NCBI GenBank assembly: GCA_016936395.1
Contig: JAFGXY010000007.1
Location: 1 to 64,000 of the forward strand
Reading direction: 5' to 3'
DNA length: 64,000 bases
Source of the DNA: Paracoccaceae bacterium
GTDB taxonomy: Bacteria; Pseudomonadota; Alphaproteobacteria; Rhodobacterales; Rhodobacteraceae
In this document: positions 36,301-44,201 of the stretch, piece after piece
Position numbering within the stretch: position 1 is the first letter of the stretch
Layout: each line of letters opens with the position of its first letter
The notes under the pieces: model-generated
The model's input: the letters and a program-made list of their open reading frames with translations, nothing else
Database searches by the model: none
Told to the model about the DNA's origin: nothing
Made by a program: the position numbers and the translations under genes

Positions 36301-39300
36301 CTCATACCTTCGACCGCTGCGCCAGGCCGCAATCGCGGGCACGTCGGACAGCACCTCCTCCAGCACCGCCAAAACCGCATCGCCTGCACCCGGCAGGCTT
36401 GGCCCCACATCCAGCAACCCGACCTGCACCCCCGGCACTTCGCGCGGGATCACCCGCGCAGGGCCCAGCACCATGGCTTTTTCCGGGTAAGCCAGCCCTT
36501 CGGCCTTGACCCGCGCCGCGCCCGAGGTAAGCACCGTCACCCGGATCGGGCGCGGCAGGTTTTCCTCGGCCAGTGCCTGCCCAAGGAACATCAGCGCGTA
36601 GAACCCCTGCTCAATGTTGCGATGCAGGAAACTGGAGCCGGGACGAAAAGTCTCTTTGCCCGTTACCAGCCAGGCATGCACGATCCGGCTGGGTGTCAGC
36701 CCGCGCGCCACAAGATCGCGGATCAGGCTGTCATAACCTTCGCGGCCCTGCTCCGGCGACAGACGATAGTCGCCCATGCCGTCGCGCGCAAATGCATCGC
36801 CCGCCCGCACCCGCACCACCCGGTGCCCCGCCCCTGCCAGACGGTCGGCCACTGCCGCGCCAAGCCCGGTGTCATCCACAAAGATCAGCCAGGTCTCGGG
36901 GGTGGTCTCGGCCAGATCGTCCAGATCGAAACCGGCGGCAACGGGCCGCCACTGCGGCTTCCAACCCCAGCCCGACAGATCGTCGATCCGCGCGGGCAAA
37001 ACCTCGGCCTCGACCTGCTGGCCCACGGCGGGCGCGATGAAATAGGGTTTCTTCTGGAACGCATAAGTGGGCAGCGGCACCCGATGTCGTGGCCCCTCGC
37101 CCCAGACCTGATCCCAGTCCACTGATACACCGCACGCCCACAGGCGCGCCAGCGTGACCATGTGCCAGGCATCATCCGCCATCTTCTGTTCGGGATGCCG
37201 CAACGCCGGGATCACCTGACCCGCCGCCACGCCATTGGCCTGCGCCAGCGACGACAGCGCCCGCCCGGGGCCCATTTCCAGATAAACGCGACCCGGTTCT
37301 GCCATGAGCGTGGCCATGCAGGCACGAAAGTTCACCGTATTGCGCAGGTGCTGCACCCAGTAATCCGGGCTGGTCGCTTGTGCGGCCGTCAAGGCAAGGC
37401 CCGTGCGGTTCGAGATGATCGGGATGTTCGGCGTCCGAAGGGCGATACCCCGAAGATAATCGCCAAACCGCGCCAGAATTGGTTCCAGCATCCGGCTGTG
37501 CGCGGCGATGTCGATCGCGATCCGCTGCGTCTCGATGCCCTCCACCACCAGCTTTTCGGCCAGGTCGGCAAGGGGTGCGTCAGGGCCGGAAACCACGCAA
37601 AGGTCGGGCGCATTTATGGAAGCGATGTCCAATGCCGTCGTTGAACCGGGGGCCAGCCCCCGGACCCCCGGGGTATTTTCGCCAAGAGGAAAGCCAAGAC
37701 GGTTCAATGTGCTGCGCAAGTCAGATTCCGAAAGCGGCACCGATAGCATTCCACCCGGCGGGACCGTGTCGAACAGGGTTCCGCGCAGATGCACCAGACC
37801 GATGCAATCTTCAAAGCTCATCACCCCGGCCAGAGCCGCTGCCGTGTTCTCGCCCATCGAATGGCCGACCAGCGCGGCGGGCGTGACGCCCCAGGACTCG
37901 AACAGTTTGGCCAGCGCAAATTCGGTGATCATGATCAGCGGCAATTGCACGGACGGTTTTTTCAGCGCCGCTTCTGCGGCGGCCTCTGCCCCTGGTTCCG
38001 GCAACCAAAGGCCGTGCAGGTCATAGTCCAGCTTCGGCTTCAGCAACGCCAGACCCCGGTCCATCCAGTCGGCAAACACCGGTTCGGTCTGATACAGATC
38101 GCGCGCCATGCCGGCGTATTGCGCGCCGCCGCCGGGGAACATGAACACCACGTCGGGGTCGTCGCCCAGCCAGTCATGGGTGAACACCCGGCGCGGATCG
38201 CTGCCTTCAAGCAGGGTCGCCGCCCCTTCGTGGCTGTCGGCCACCAGCACGCGGCGCTTGTCAAAGGCGCGGCGGCCCTGTTTCAGGGTCCATGCGACAT
38301 CGGCCAAGGGCTGATCGGGATGGCTTCGCAGATGCGCCGCCAGCCGGCCGCTTGCAGCATCCAGAGCGGCTTTGGAGCGGGCCGAGATCACCAAAGGCTG
38401 AAATGGCCAGTCGCTGGCACCTGACGGCCCGCGCGCAGGCGCCGCTTCCAGCACTACATGCGCGTTGGTCCCGCCCACGCCCAGAGAATTGACCCCTGCC
38501 CGCAGCACAGGCGCCTGCCATGGCGTCAACCGGTCATTGACCCGAAACGGCGATGTTTCAAAGTCGATTGCCGGATTCGGGGCCTCATACCCAAGGCTGG
38601 GGGGCAGTTCGCGGTGATGCAGCGCAAGCGCCACCTTGATCAGGCTTGCAACACCCGCTGCGCTGTCGAGATGCCCGATGTTGGTCTTTACGCTGCCGAT
38701 CCGGCAGGTCCCCACCGCGTCGGTGGTTTCGCGAAACGCCGCTGTCAGGGCCGCAACCTCGATCGGGTCGCCCAGATAGGTGCCCGTCCCGTGGCACTCG
38801 ACATAAGACACGCTGTCGGCGCGGACCCCCGCTACCGCCTGCGCCTCGGCGATGCAGCGCGCCTGCCCATCGACCGACGGGGCCAGATAGCCCGCCTTGG
38901 CTGCGCCATCGTTGTTGACCGCAGATCCCTTAATGATTGCCCAGATGTGGTCTCCGTCGCGGATCGCATCGTGCGCCCGACGCAAGACCACGCAGCCCGC
39001 GCCCGAGCCAAACACCGTGCCCTGCGCGCGGTGGTCAAACGCGTGGCAGTGGCCGTCGGGCGAGAGTATCTCACCCTCTTCATAGAGATAGCCGCGCGCG
39101 TGCGGCAATTCGATGGTGACGCCACCCGCCAAGGCCATGTCGCATTCGCCATTCAAAAGCGACTGGCTGGCATAATGCACCGCCACCAGCGACGTTGAGC
39201 ACGCCGTCTGCACGTTGATGCTGGGCCCTTTCAGATCAAGGATATGGCTGACGCGGGTGGCCAGAAAATCCTTGTCGTTTCCGGTATGGCGCAACAGGAA

Positions 39301-39762
39301 CATGCCGGTCTGATCCACCAGAACGCGGTTGGAGCAGATGTTGAAATAAAAGTAGCTGCCCATGCCGCAGCCCGCCCAAACGCCGATCTGGCCGGGAAAG
39401 CGTTCAGGCGGGTGGCCGGCGTTTTCCAGCGCCTCCCAGGCGACTTCCAGAAAATGCCGGTGTTGTGGGTCAAGGATCGCAGCCTCTTTGGGCGAGAACC
39501 CGAAGAATTCGGCGTCAAAGCCTTCGAACCCGTCCAACACTGCCGCCGCGGGCACGTAGTTTGGCCTTGCCATTCTGGCCGGGGATTCGCCGGCTGCCAG
39601 CAAGTCGGCCTCGCTCAGGCGACGGATCGATTCGAGCCCATTTCGCAGGTTGTTCCAATAGGCCCCGATGTCCTGCGCCCCTGGCACATGCGCCGCCATC
39701 CCGACAATCGCAATGTCAGTATCCGCAACTCTGGGGGCAAACAGGGAATCGGGCATGAACAA
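33346..39762 (-). CDS. Type I polyketide synthase module, KS-AT-KR-DH-PCP-TE
   Basis: 2138 residues. KS (about 14-440) with active Cys188 in TACSTS and His in HGTGT and NIGHLD. AT (about 540-860) with Ser635 in GHSMGE. KR (about 980-1370) with GGFGGIG near 1180, Tyr near 1338, and VDD in place of the B-type LDD. DH (about 1395-1680) with His1423 in DGHRTKDG and Asp1590 in HPALMD, so both catalytic residues are present. PCP-type carrier with Ser1801 in LGGHSL. Thioesterase with Ser1948 in GGFSGGG and His2104 in PGDHDSM. DH follows KR, the reverse of the usual order. One extension module that probably accepts the NRPS product. A dispersed repeat lies in frame at about residues 691-706. Confidence 0.94.
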   Translation of the reverse strand: MFMPDSLFAPRVADTDIAIVGMAAHVPGAQDIGAYWNNLRNGLESIRRLSEADLLAAGESPARMARPNYVPAAAVLDGFEGFDAEFFGFSPKEAAILDPQHRHFLEVAWEALENAGHPPERFPGQIGVWAGCGMGSYFYFNICSNRVLVDQTGMFLLRHTGNDKDFLATRVSHILDLKGPSINVQTACSTSLVAVHYASQSLLNGECDMALAGGVTIELPHARGYLYEEGEILSPDGHCHAFDHRAQGTVFGSGAGCVVLRRAHDAIRDGDHIWAIIKGSAVNNDGAAKAGYLAPSVDGQARCIAEAQAVAGVRADSVSYVECHGTGTYLGDPIEVAALTAAFRETTDAVGTCRIGSVKTNIGHLDSAAGVASLIKVALALHHRELPPSLGYEAPNPAIDFETSPFRVNDRLTPWQAPVLRAGVNSLGVGGTNAHVVLEAAPARGPSGASDWPFQPLVISARSKAALDAASGRLAAHLRSHPDQPLADVAWTLKQGRRAFDKRRVLVADSHEGAATLLEGSDPRRVFTHDWLGDDPDVVFMFPGGGAQYAGMARDLYQTEPVFADWMDRGLALLKPKLDYDLHGLWLPEPGAEAAAEAALKKPSVQLPLIMITEFALAKLFESWGVTPAALVGHSMGENTAAALAGVMSFEDCIGLVHLRGTLFDTVPPGGMLSVPLSESDLRSTLNRLGFPLGENTPGVRGLAPGSTTALDIASINAPDLCVVSGPDAPLADLAEKLVVEGIETQRIAIDIAAHSRMLEPILARFGDYLRGIALRTPNIPIISNRTGLALTAAQATSPDYWVQHLRNTVNFRACMATLMAEPGRVYLEMGPGRALSSLAQANGVAAGQVIPALRHPEQKMADDAWHMVTLARLWACGVSVDWDQVWGEGPRHRVPLPTYAFQKKPYFIAPAVGQQVEAEVLPARIDDLSGWGWKPQWRPVAAGFDLDDLAETTPETWLIFVDDTGLGAAVADRLAGAGHRVVRVRAGDAFARDGMGDYRLSPEQGREGYDSLIRDLVARGLTPSRIVHAWLVTGKETFRPGSSFLHRNIEQGFYALMFLGQALAEENLPRPIRVTVLTSGAARVKAEGLAYPEKAMVLGPARVIPREVPGVQVGLLDVGPSLPGAGDAVLAVLEEVLSDVPAIAAWRSGRRYEAGIKPLALPEARLDLPRGAHVLITGGFGGIGLTVAEDLIRRYGAKITLIARRRLPERGLWAAVLAKAGPDDPVARRILALQRLEALGGEVLVTQADVANLAEMQAAKAAGEARFGAVHALIHAAGVVDDGPLLTKSPAEVEEVFAPKLHGTQVLERVFPDGTIAVMVLFSSTSTVTGPAGQIDYVAANEYLNAYAQHRVGGKTRVIALNWGIWQGVGMAAEALADRAGRPEAPRVPIHAPMLDEAGFDRQGNRVFWASYGLDRWVLDGHRTKDGTALIPGTGYLEIIAEAWAAQGEGDSFEIRDLTFFRALDVADDARAVRARLSRSDEGYGFDLHSGLPVKGRMGWLQHASARLLPLAAAAPRIDVAAIAARLPAPELGAGLRSPQEAHLRFGPRWRVLSSRAISAAEGLAHLALPAAYIGETEKGWRIHPALMDLATGWAMGLIEGYTPDALWVPVSYARVRVYRPLPGRIVSHVRNASPNTATRATATFDITLATPEGEVCIEVEGFTLHRLDGGLTLAPPDPRSLEYDETQAKAASPAEERLLHSFSQGIRPDEGAEAFRRAVALGQSRIIVSSMDLPALIRQTAAAEAGRVEGTRFDRPDLDSDYVEPRNDIERTLVGFWQDLLGVAKVGVEDSFFDLGGHSLIAVRLFAMVKKAYRVDFPISVLFEAPTIAACAALIEDQIGPQDVATAKVQLARAPQRRFTHIVPMHRGEGGVRTPFFLVAGMFGNVLNLRHLAQLLGGDRPFYGLQARGLYGDAAPHSDFVEAARDYIAEMRQVQPHGPYLLGGFSGGGLIAWEIAQQLQAAGEAVPLVVLLDTPVPLRPELSKIDKLMIRFAEVRAEGPTFLARWWREKQAWKQAQAEKADTQGEAAFHNTAIEAAFRAALPRYDMPMRAGATVLFRPPLDKRWQVTGGRWVSTAREFVLADNDLTRFAPALEVIEVPGDHDSMVLEPNVRVLSARLRVVIEAAEGQAPRRLAAE
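37645..37694 (-). repeat. Dispersed GC-rich palindromic repeat, copy 4, in frame inside the PKS gene
   Basis: On the minus strand it reads TTTCCTCTTGGCGAAAATAC, then CCCGGGGGTCCGGGGGCTGG and CCCCCGG. The head matches copy 3 and the body matches copy 1 almost base for base. It encodes PLGENTPGVRGLAPGS (about residues 691-706) in the AT domain, between a helix and the strand ALDIASINAPDLCVVSG. The reading frame is kept on both sides. Confidence 0.85.
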
Positions 39763-39786
39763 ACACTCGGCAACCTCGGATGATCA

Positions 39787-39804
39787 TTTCGCTACGTAGC
39801 AAAC
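39787..39804. promoter_or_regulatory. Palindromic operator candidate upstream of the PKS gene
   Basis: TTTCGCTACGTAGCAAAC contains a perfect 10-base palindrome GCTACGTAGC (39791-39800), extending to 7 of 9 paired positions. It lies 25 bases before the PKS start codon, where a repressor or autoinducer regulator would overlap the leader or core promoter. No regulator gene is present in the cluster. The remaining sequence to 39952 shows no gene. Confidence 0.4.
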
Positions 39805-39952
39805 TTGGCCAAAATAAGGAACCGAGCCTGACGCAACCCAGTCAAAATGGCGCATACTTTGGGTGAATTCCGGATGAAACCCTGATCAAAGACCGGTCCA
39901 GACTTTGCGGCTTGCGCGCATGCGTCCCGGCCGGACCGACGAAGAGAACCGG

Positions 39953-41362
39953 TCACAATACAGTCCGACCCGACCTTAACCCGGCCTCGTAACCGCGCTT
40001 TCGGGTGGCATGAAACGCGGCACGCAACGCCTCGGCATGGCCCGTCACCGCACCTGCCAGCAGCCAGGTGAACGGGATCAGTGTATTGTTCGGCAACATG
40101 TCAAACAGATTGACCGCCAGAACCAGCACCACGGCACAGGCATATGGTGACAGCGCCGAGGCGCTCTGTCGCAACGCTTCGCGCGAAAACAAGAGCACCG
40201 GCGAGGCGAGCAGTCCGAATTCGGCGATATAGCCAACCCAGCCAAACGCCCCCAAGGTGATGATCCAGCCACCATCGGCGATCACATTCACCGCACCTGT
40301 AATCGGGTCATGCAACAAGCCCCGGCCAAACGTGCCCCAGCCGAACAGCGGGCGTTCGGCGGCGCGGGTCAGCAAAACCTCTTCGTTCACGATCCGGAAT
40401 TGCAAGGACTGACCGCGTTCGGCATTGGCCTTCATCGCTACATCCATCAACTGGTCCAGAGGGATCAGATGCAGACCACGCAGCAGCGGATAGGCGATGA
40501 CCACAACCACAATCACTCCGGCAAGCAAAGCCTGCAACCGGCGCGGCAGAACCAGAATTGCAGGCGCCAGCAACAGCGCATATAGCAAAGGCCCGGCACT
40601 GCGACACAGCAGCAGCACGACGGCCAGATAGGCCACAAGGACCGCATACCTTGGCCGGTCATCGGCAGGTCCAACACGAAACAGCGTTACCGCTGCGATG
40701 AAACACATCAGCGCAAAGAACGCGACCCACAGACCGTGGGGCATGAAAACAAAGGGCCGAAACCCGCCAAAGCGGATGGACTGGCTGAAATCATGCTGGA
40801 AATAGCCATAAACCCACTGGTTCAACTGCGGCGACAGCCGCATCTCGACCAGCATCGGCAGCGAATAGATCAGACCCGCCACCACCAACGCCACCAGGAT
40901 GGCTCGCATCGCGTCGGGCGTAGCAAGGTATTTTCGGGCCAGGAAGAACGGCAGAAGGCTGATGAACTGGTTCGCCACGACGGCAAGGCTGTCATAAAGC
41001 TTCATCGCGGGCACAGTGTTCAACTGAAATTCGATTGGATCGGTGTTGGTCAGCACCGTGGCAAACGGGCCCAGAACGTAAAGCGCAATAAGCGCACGGC
41101 CAAGCATGGACGACGGCAAAACGGCAAACCTGTCCTTCAGCAAGACCAGCACCGCAAGGGCCGCTGACAGATTTCCCACTGCATACTTGTCAAAATCCGG
41201 TACCATCGGCAGGTCGATGGCAATCACCGGCGGCAAAAGCATATAGGCTGCAAGTATGGTCCAGATCAGCGCGCGTGCCGGGTCCAGCTTCGTGAAGAAG
41301 ATCCACGAAACCACTGGCCAGAACACCAGCATCAGATAGGCAAACGGATTTGCTGTCATCAT
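39953..41362 (-). CDS. Wzy / O-antigen ligase-like polytopic membrane protein
   Basis: 469 residues with about 10-12 membrane helices. The central large loop and the LFGWGTFGRGL segment near residue 340 are typical of the Wzy_C (O-antigen ligase/polymerase) superfamily, which joins or transfers lipid-linked glycans in the periplasm. The two ATGs at 41359-41362 are candidates; no strong ribosome binding site is seen at normal spacing. It lies upstream of the PKS on the same strand, about 190 bases away, and may belong to a surface-polysaccharide function instead of the natural-product cluster. Confidence 0.8.
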   Translation of the reverse strand: MMTANPFAYLMLVFWPVVSWIFFTKLDPARALIWTILAAYMLLPPVIAIDLPMVPDFDKYAVGNLSAALAVLVLLKDRFAVLPSSMLGRALIALYVLGPFATVLTNTDPIEFQLNTVPAMKLYDSLAVVANQFISLLPFFLARKYLATPDAMRAILVALVVAGLIYSLPMLVEMRLSPQLNQWVYGYFQHDFSQSIRFGGFRPFVFMPHGLWVAFFALMCFIAAVTLFRVGPADDRPRYAVLVAYLAVVLLLCRSAGPLLYALLLAPAILVLPRRLQALLAGVIVVVVIAYPLLRGLHLIPLDQLMDVAMKANAERGQSLQFRIVNEEVLLTRAAERPLFGWGTFGRGLLHDPITGAVNVIADGGWIITLGAFGWVGYIAEFGLLASPVLLFSREALRQSASALSPYACAVVLVLAVNLFDMLPNNTLIPFTWLLAGAVTGHAEALRAAFHATRKRGYEAGLRSGRTVL

Positions 41363-41759
41363 GGTGTCTGTCTGAGCGCGCTCCTTGGTCGTGCGATAGC
41401 ACAGATCTCCGGCGCTGTCCTGCCGGGCCAAAGCGGCATCAGCACGCCACGATTGCGGCGCGGCGAAGGCAGGGGCGGTCTTGCGGGCAAGCTGGCAGTC
41501 AGCCTTGTGAGCGGAGCCAAGGTCTTTGCAGCAGGTGCCGCCGTTGGTCAACTGGACCCCAGACCACCAAAAAGGGTTCAGCGCTGTGTCGTTTCACACG
41601 ATGTGCGCCGAAATGCAAAAACCAGACAGGGTCTTTGCCTCCGGCCGTCTGGGCCAAAGGAATCCGCACAAGCTTGCCGATCATTTCGTCGGCTAAGCCG
41701 CGTGAACGGATCCTGGCAAGCCGTGTCCTTGCCTCGTCTGCCTTGCCTTGTCTGTGTCG
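41363..41759. other. Intergenic region between the Wzy-like gene and tRNA-Lys
   Basis: 397 bases with no convincing gene on either strand. It must hold the promoter of the Wzy-like gene and the 3' end of the tRNA transcript. I see no att-like copy of the tRNA end here. Confidence 0.4.
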
Positions 41760-41835
41760 TGGTGAGCCGGACGGGATTCGAACCTGTGACCCGCTGATTA
41801 AAAGTCAGCTGCTCTACCAACTGAGCTACCGGCCC
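41760..41835 (-). tRNA. tRNA-Lys (anticodon TTT)
   Basis: 76 nucleotides including an encoded CCA. The acceptor stem GGGCCGG pairs with CCGGCTC (one G-U), the D-arm is TAGCTCAGTTGGTAGAGCA, the anticodon loop is CTTTTAA within CTGA/TCAG-type pairing, and the T-loop is GGTTCGAATCC. Read on the minus strand. Confidence 0.98.
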
Positions 41836-41933
41836 ACGACTGAGGCGCTGATTACGGTCAGCCGCCGGTGGGGTCAAGGCCTAAAAATGCCGCCCTCTGG
41901 CAAATCTGCCGGATCACGCGTATAGCACCCCGC

Positions 41934-42776
41934 ATGGACACACAAACCCAAGGTGATGGCCTGCGTTTTCTGAAAATGCATGGCGCAGGCAATGACTTCG
42001 TCGTGATCGACTCGCGCGGGCGCGGGGCGGTGACGACCCCTGCCCTGGCGCGTGCCCTGGGTGACCGGCATCGGGGTGTCGGTTTTGACCAGTTGGCCGA
42101 GATCGGTGACGGGCAGCAGGGCGCACATTTCTCGCTGGATTTCTGGAACAACGACGGCACGCGCGCCGGGGCCTGTGGCAATGCCACCCGCTGCGTGTCC
42201 GACTATGTGATGCGCGACCTTGGGCTGGAGGCGGTGTCGCTGGTCACCGCACGCGGCGCCTTGTCGGCAGTGCGCTTGGCCGATGGCCGGGTGTCGGTGA
42301 ACATAGGGCCGCCGCAACGGATATGGGATCAGGTTCCGCTGGCTCGCGATGTGAACCTGATGCACCTGCCCTTGCCAGGCGATCCGGTGGCGGTCGGCAT
42401 GGGCAACCCGCATTGCGTGCTGTTCGTGGCAGATGCCGAGACGGTTGAGCTGCAAACGCTTGGCCCGCGCTATGAACACGACCCGCTGTTTCCCCAGCGG
42501 ACCAATGTCGAGTTTGCCAGCCTGACCGCCCCAAACCGCCTGCGGATGCGGGTGTGGGAGCGTGGGACGGGCATCACGCTGGCCTGCGGGTCCGGGGCCT
42601 GTGCCACCGCCGTGGCCGCCCATTTGCGCGGTATGACAGGGCGGCAGGTGACGCTGGACCTTGATGGCGGGGTCTTGCAGGTCGATTGGCGTGACGATGG
42701 CGTCTGGATGACCGGCCCTGTGGCCTATGTCTTCGAGGGCGTGCTGTCACCTGCGTTTCTGGCCGCCCACGCATGA
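41934..42776 (+). CDS. dapF: Diaminopimelate epimerase
   Basis: 280 residues. Converts LL- to meso-diaminopimelate for peptidoglycan and lysine. The two catalytic Cys are in GACGNATRC and [12 protein letters not shown]. The start segment [18 protein letters not shown] is characteristic, and GNPHCVLFV lies in the middle. The ATG at 41934 ([12 protein letters not shown]) fits family length; the earlier frame overlaps the tRNA side. Overlaps mtaB by four bases (ATGA). Confidence 0.97.
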   Translation: MDTQTQGDGLRFLKMHGAGNDFVVIDSRGRGAVTTPALARALGDRHRGVGFDQLAEIGDGQQGAHFSLDFWNNDGTRAGACGNATRCVSDYVMRDLGLEAVSLVTARGALSAVRLADGRVSVNIGPPQRIWDQVPLARDVNLMHLPLPGDPVAVGMGNPHCVLFVADAETVELQTLGPRYEHDPLFPQRTNVEFASLTAPNRLRMRVWERGTGITLACGSGACATAVAAHLRGMTGRQVTLDLDGGVLQVDWRDDGVWMTGPVAYVFEGVLSPAFLAAHA

Positions 42777-44032
42777 CTGCGCCGGTCTTCGCCACGCTCG
42801 GCTGCCGCCTGAACGCCTACGAATCCGAGGCGATGCAGGACCTGGCCAAGGCTGCCGGCCTGCAAGGCGCGGTGATCGTCAATACCTGCGCCGTCACCGC
42901 CGAGGCGGTTCGCAAGGCCAAACAGGAAATCCGCCGTCTTGCCCGCGAAAACCCGGGTGCGCCGCTGATCGTGACGGGCTGCGCTGCCCAGACCGAACCC
43001 CAGACCTTTGCCGCAATGCCCGAGGTCACCCGTGTGATCGGCAATCACGAAAAGATGCAGCCCGTCACGTGGCAGGCCCTTGCGGGCCCCGATTTCATCG
43101 GCCAGACCGAGCGTGTGCAGGTCGATGACATCATGTCGGTGCGTGAAACCGCAGGGCACCTGATCGACGGCTTCGGTCGTCACCGCGCCTATGTGCAGGT
43201 GCAAAACGGCTGCGATCATCGCTGCACCTTCTGCATCATTCCGTTCGGCCGCGGCAATTCCCGCTCGGTCCCGGCGGGCGTGGTGATCGACCAGATCAAA
43301 CGGCTGGTGGACCGCGGCTTCAACGAGGTGGTGCTGACCGGTGTCGACCTCACGTCCTGGGGCGCCGACCTGCCGGGCGGACCCCGGCTTGGCGATCTGG
43401 TGATGCGGATCCTGCGGCTGGTGCCCGACATGCCAAGGCTGCGGATCAGCTCGATCGACTCGATCGAGGTTGACGACAGCCTGATGCTGGCCATCGCCAC
43501 CGAACCCCGGCTGATGCCGCACCTGCACCTGTCGCTGCAAGCGGGCGATGACATGATCCTGAAACGGATGAAACGGCGCCACCTGCGCGACGATGCCATC
43601 CGGTTTTGCGAAGACGCCCGTCGCCTGCGCCCCGACATGGTGTTCGGTGCCGACATCGTCGCCGGTTTCCCGACAGAAACCGAACAGATGTTCGAAAACA
43701 GCCTGAAGCTGGTAGATGATTGCGGGCTGACCTTTCTACACGTCTTCCCGTTCAGCCCGCGCAACGGCACCCCCGCCGCCCGAATGCCACAGCTGACCGG
43801 CACCGAGATCAAGTCCCGCGCCGCCCGGCTGCGCGCCAAAGGCACCGTGGCGCTGACCCGCCACCTTGCCGCACAGAAGGGCCGCACGCATCGCATCCTG
43901 CTGGAAGGCCCACGCATCGGCCGGACCGAGCAATTCACCGAAGTCGATTTCCCGACCGACCAGCCCGAAGGTCAAATCCTGACCGCCCGGATCAGCGGCC
44001 ATAGCGCCACCCGGCTGACCGCCCGCGCGTGA
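42773..44032 (+). CDS. mtaB: tRNA t6A37 methylthiotransferase MtaB
   Basis: 419 residues. Converts t6A37 to ms2t6A37 in tRNAs reading ANN codons. UPF0004 domain first ([37 protein letters not shown] gives three Cys for one 4Fe-4S cluster), then the radical SAM domain ([19 protein letters not shown], CxxxCxxC), and a TRAM-like C-terminus. The e-MtaB group rather than MiaB is indicated by GCRLN and the ending. Co-translated with dapF. Confidence 0.95.
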   Translation: MTAPVFATLGCRLNAYESEAMQDLAKAAGLQGAVIVNTCAVTAEAVRKAKQEIRRLARENPGAPLIVTGCAAQTEPQTFAAMPEVTRVIGNHEKMQPVTWQALAGPDFIGQTERVQVDDIMSVRETAGHLIDGFGRHRAYVQVQNGCDHRCTFCIIPFGRGNSRSVPAGVVIDQIKRLVDRGFNEVVLTGVDLTSWGADLPGGPRLGDLVMRILRLVPDMPRLRISSIDSIEVDDSLMLAIATEPRLMPHLHLSLQAGDDMILKRMKRRHLRDDAIRFCEDARRLRPDMVFGADIVAGFPTETEQMFENSLKLVDDCGLTFLHVFPFSPRNGTPAARMPQLTGTEIKSRAARLRAKGTVALTRHLAAQKGRTHRILLEGPRIGRTEQFTEVDFPTDQPEGQILTARISGHSATRLTARA

Positions 44033-44044
44033 TCCGGGTCGGAG

Positions 44045-44074
44045 CCTCCGGCGGGAGTATTTCAAAAGCAGCAA
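44045..44074 (-). repeat. Dispersed GC-rich repeat, copy 5a (partial, inverted)
   Basis: Read on the minus strand it is TTGCTGCTTTTGAAATACTC then CCGCCGGAGG, the head of the repeat without the long GC hairpin. It faces copy 5b across 24 bases, between the convergent mtaB and alkB genes. Confidence 0.65.
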
Positions 44075-44098
44075 TTCTCGAACTGTGCGCCTCTTGTA

Positions 44099-44157
44099 TT
44101 TGCTGCTTGGCAAATACTCCGGGGGAGTCGCGCCAGCGACGGGGGCAGCGCCCCCCC
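44099..44157 (+). repeat. Dispersed GC-rich palindromic repeat, copy 5b
   Basis: TTTGCTGCTTGGCAAATACT, then CCGGGGGAGTCGCGCCAGCG and a closing GGGGGC-AGC-GCCCCC hairpin. It lies at the end of mtaB and close to the alkB stop, so this copy could act as a terminator. Confidence 0.75.
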
Positions 44158-44201
44158 GAAAGGCAAGCGTGCGGCGCAGCCGCTCTGCCAGATCACCAAG
44201 G

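Noticed and set aside
35935-37125. 396-codon plus-strand open frame
   Set aside because: Antisense to the PKS; no domain can be recognised and the composition is Arg/His/Gln-rich.
41453-41797. Open frame across the tRNA-Lys region
   Set aside because: Overlaps the tRNA on the opposite strand and has no protein-like features.
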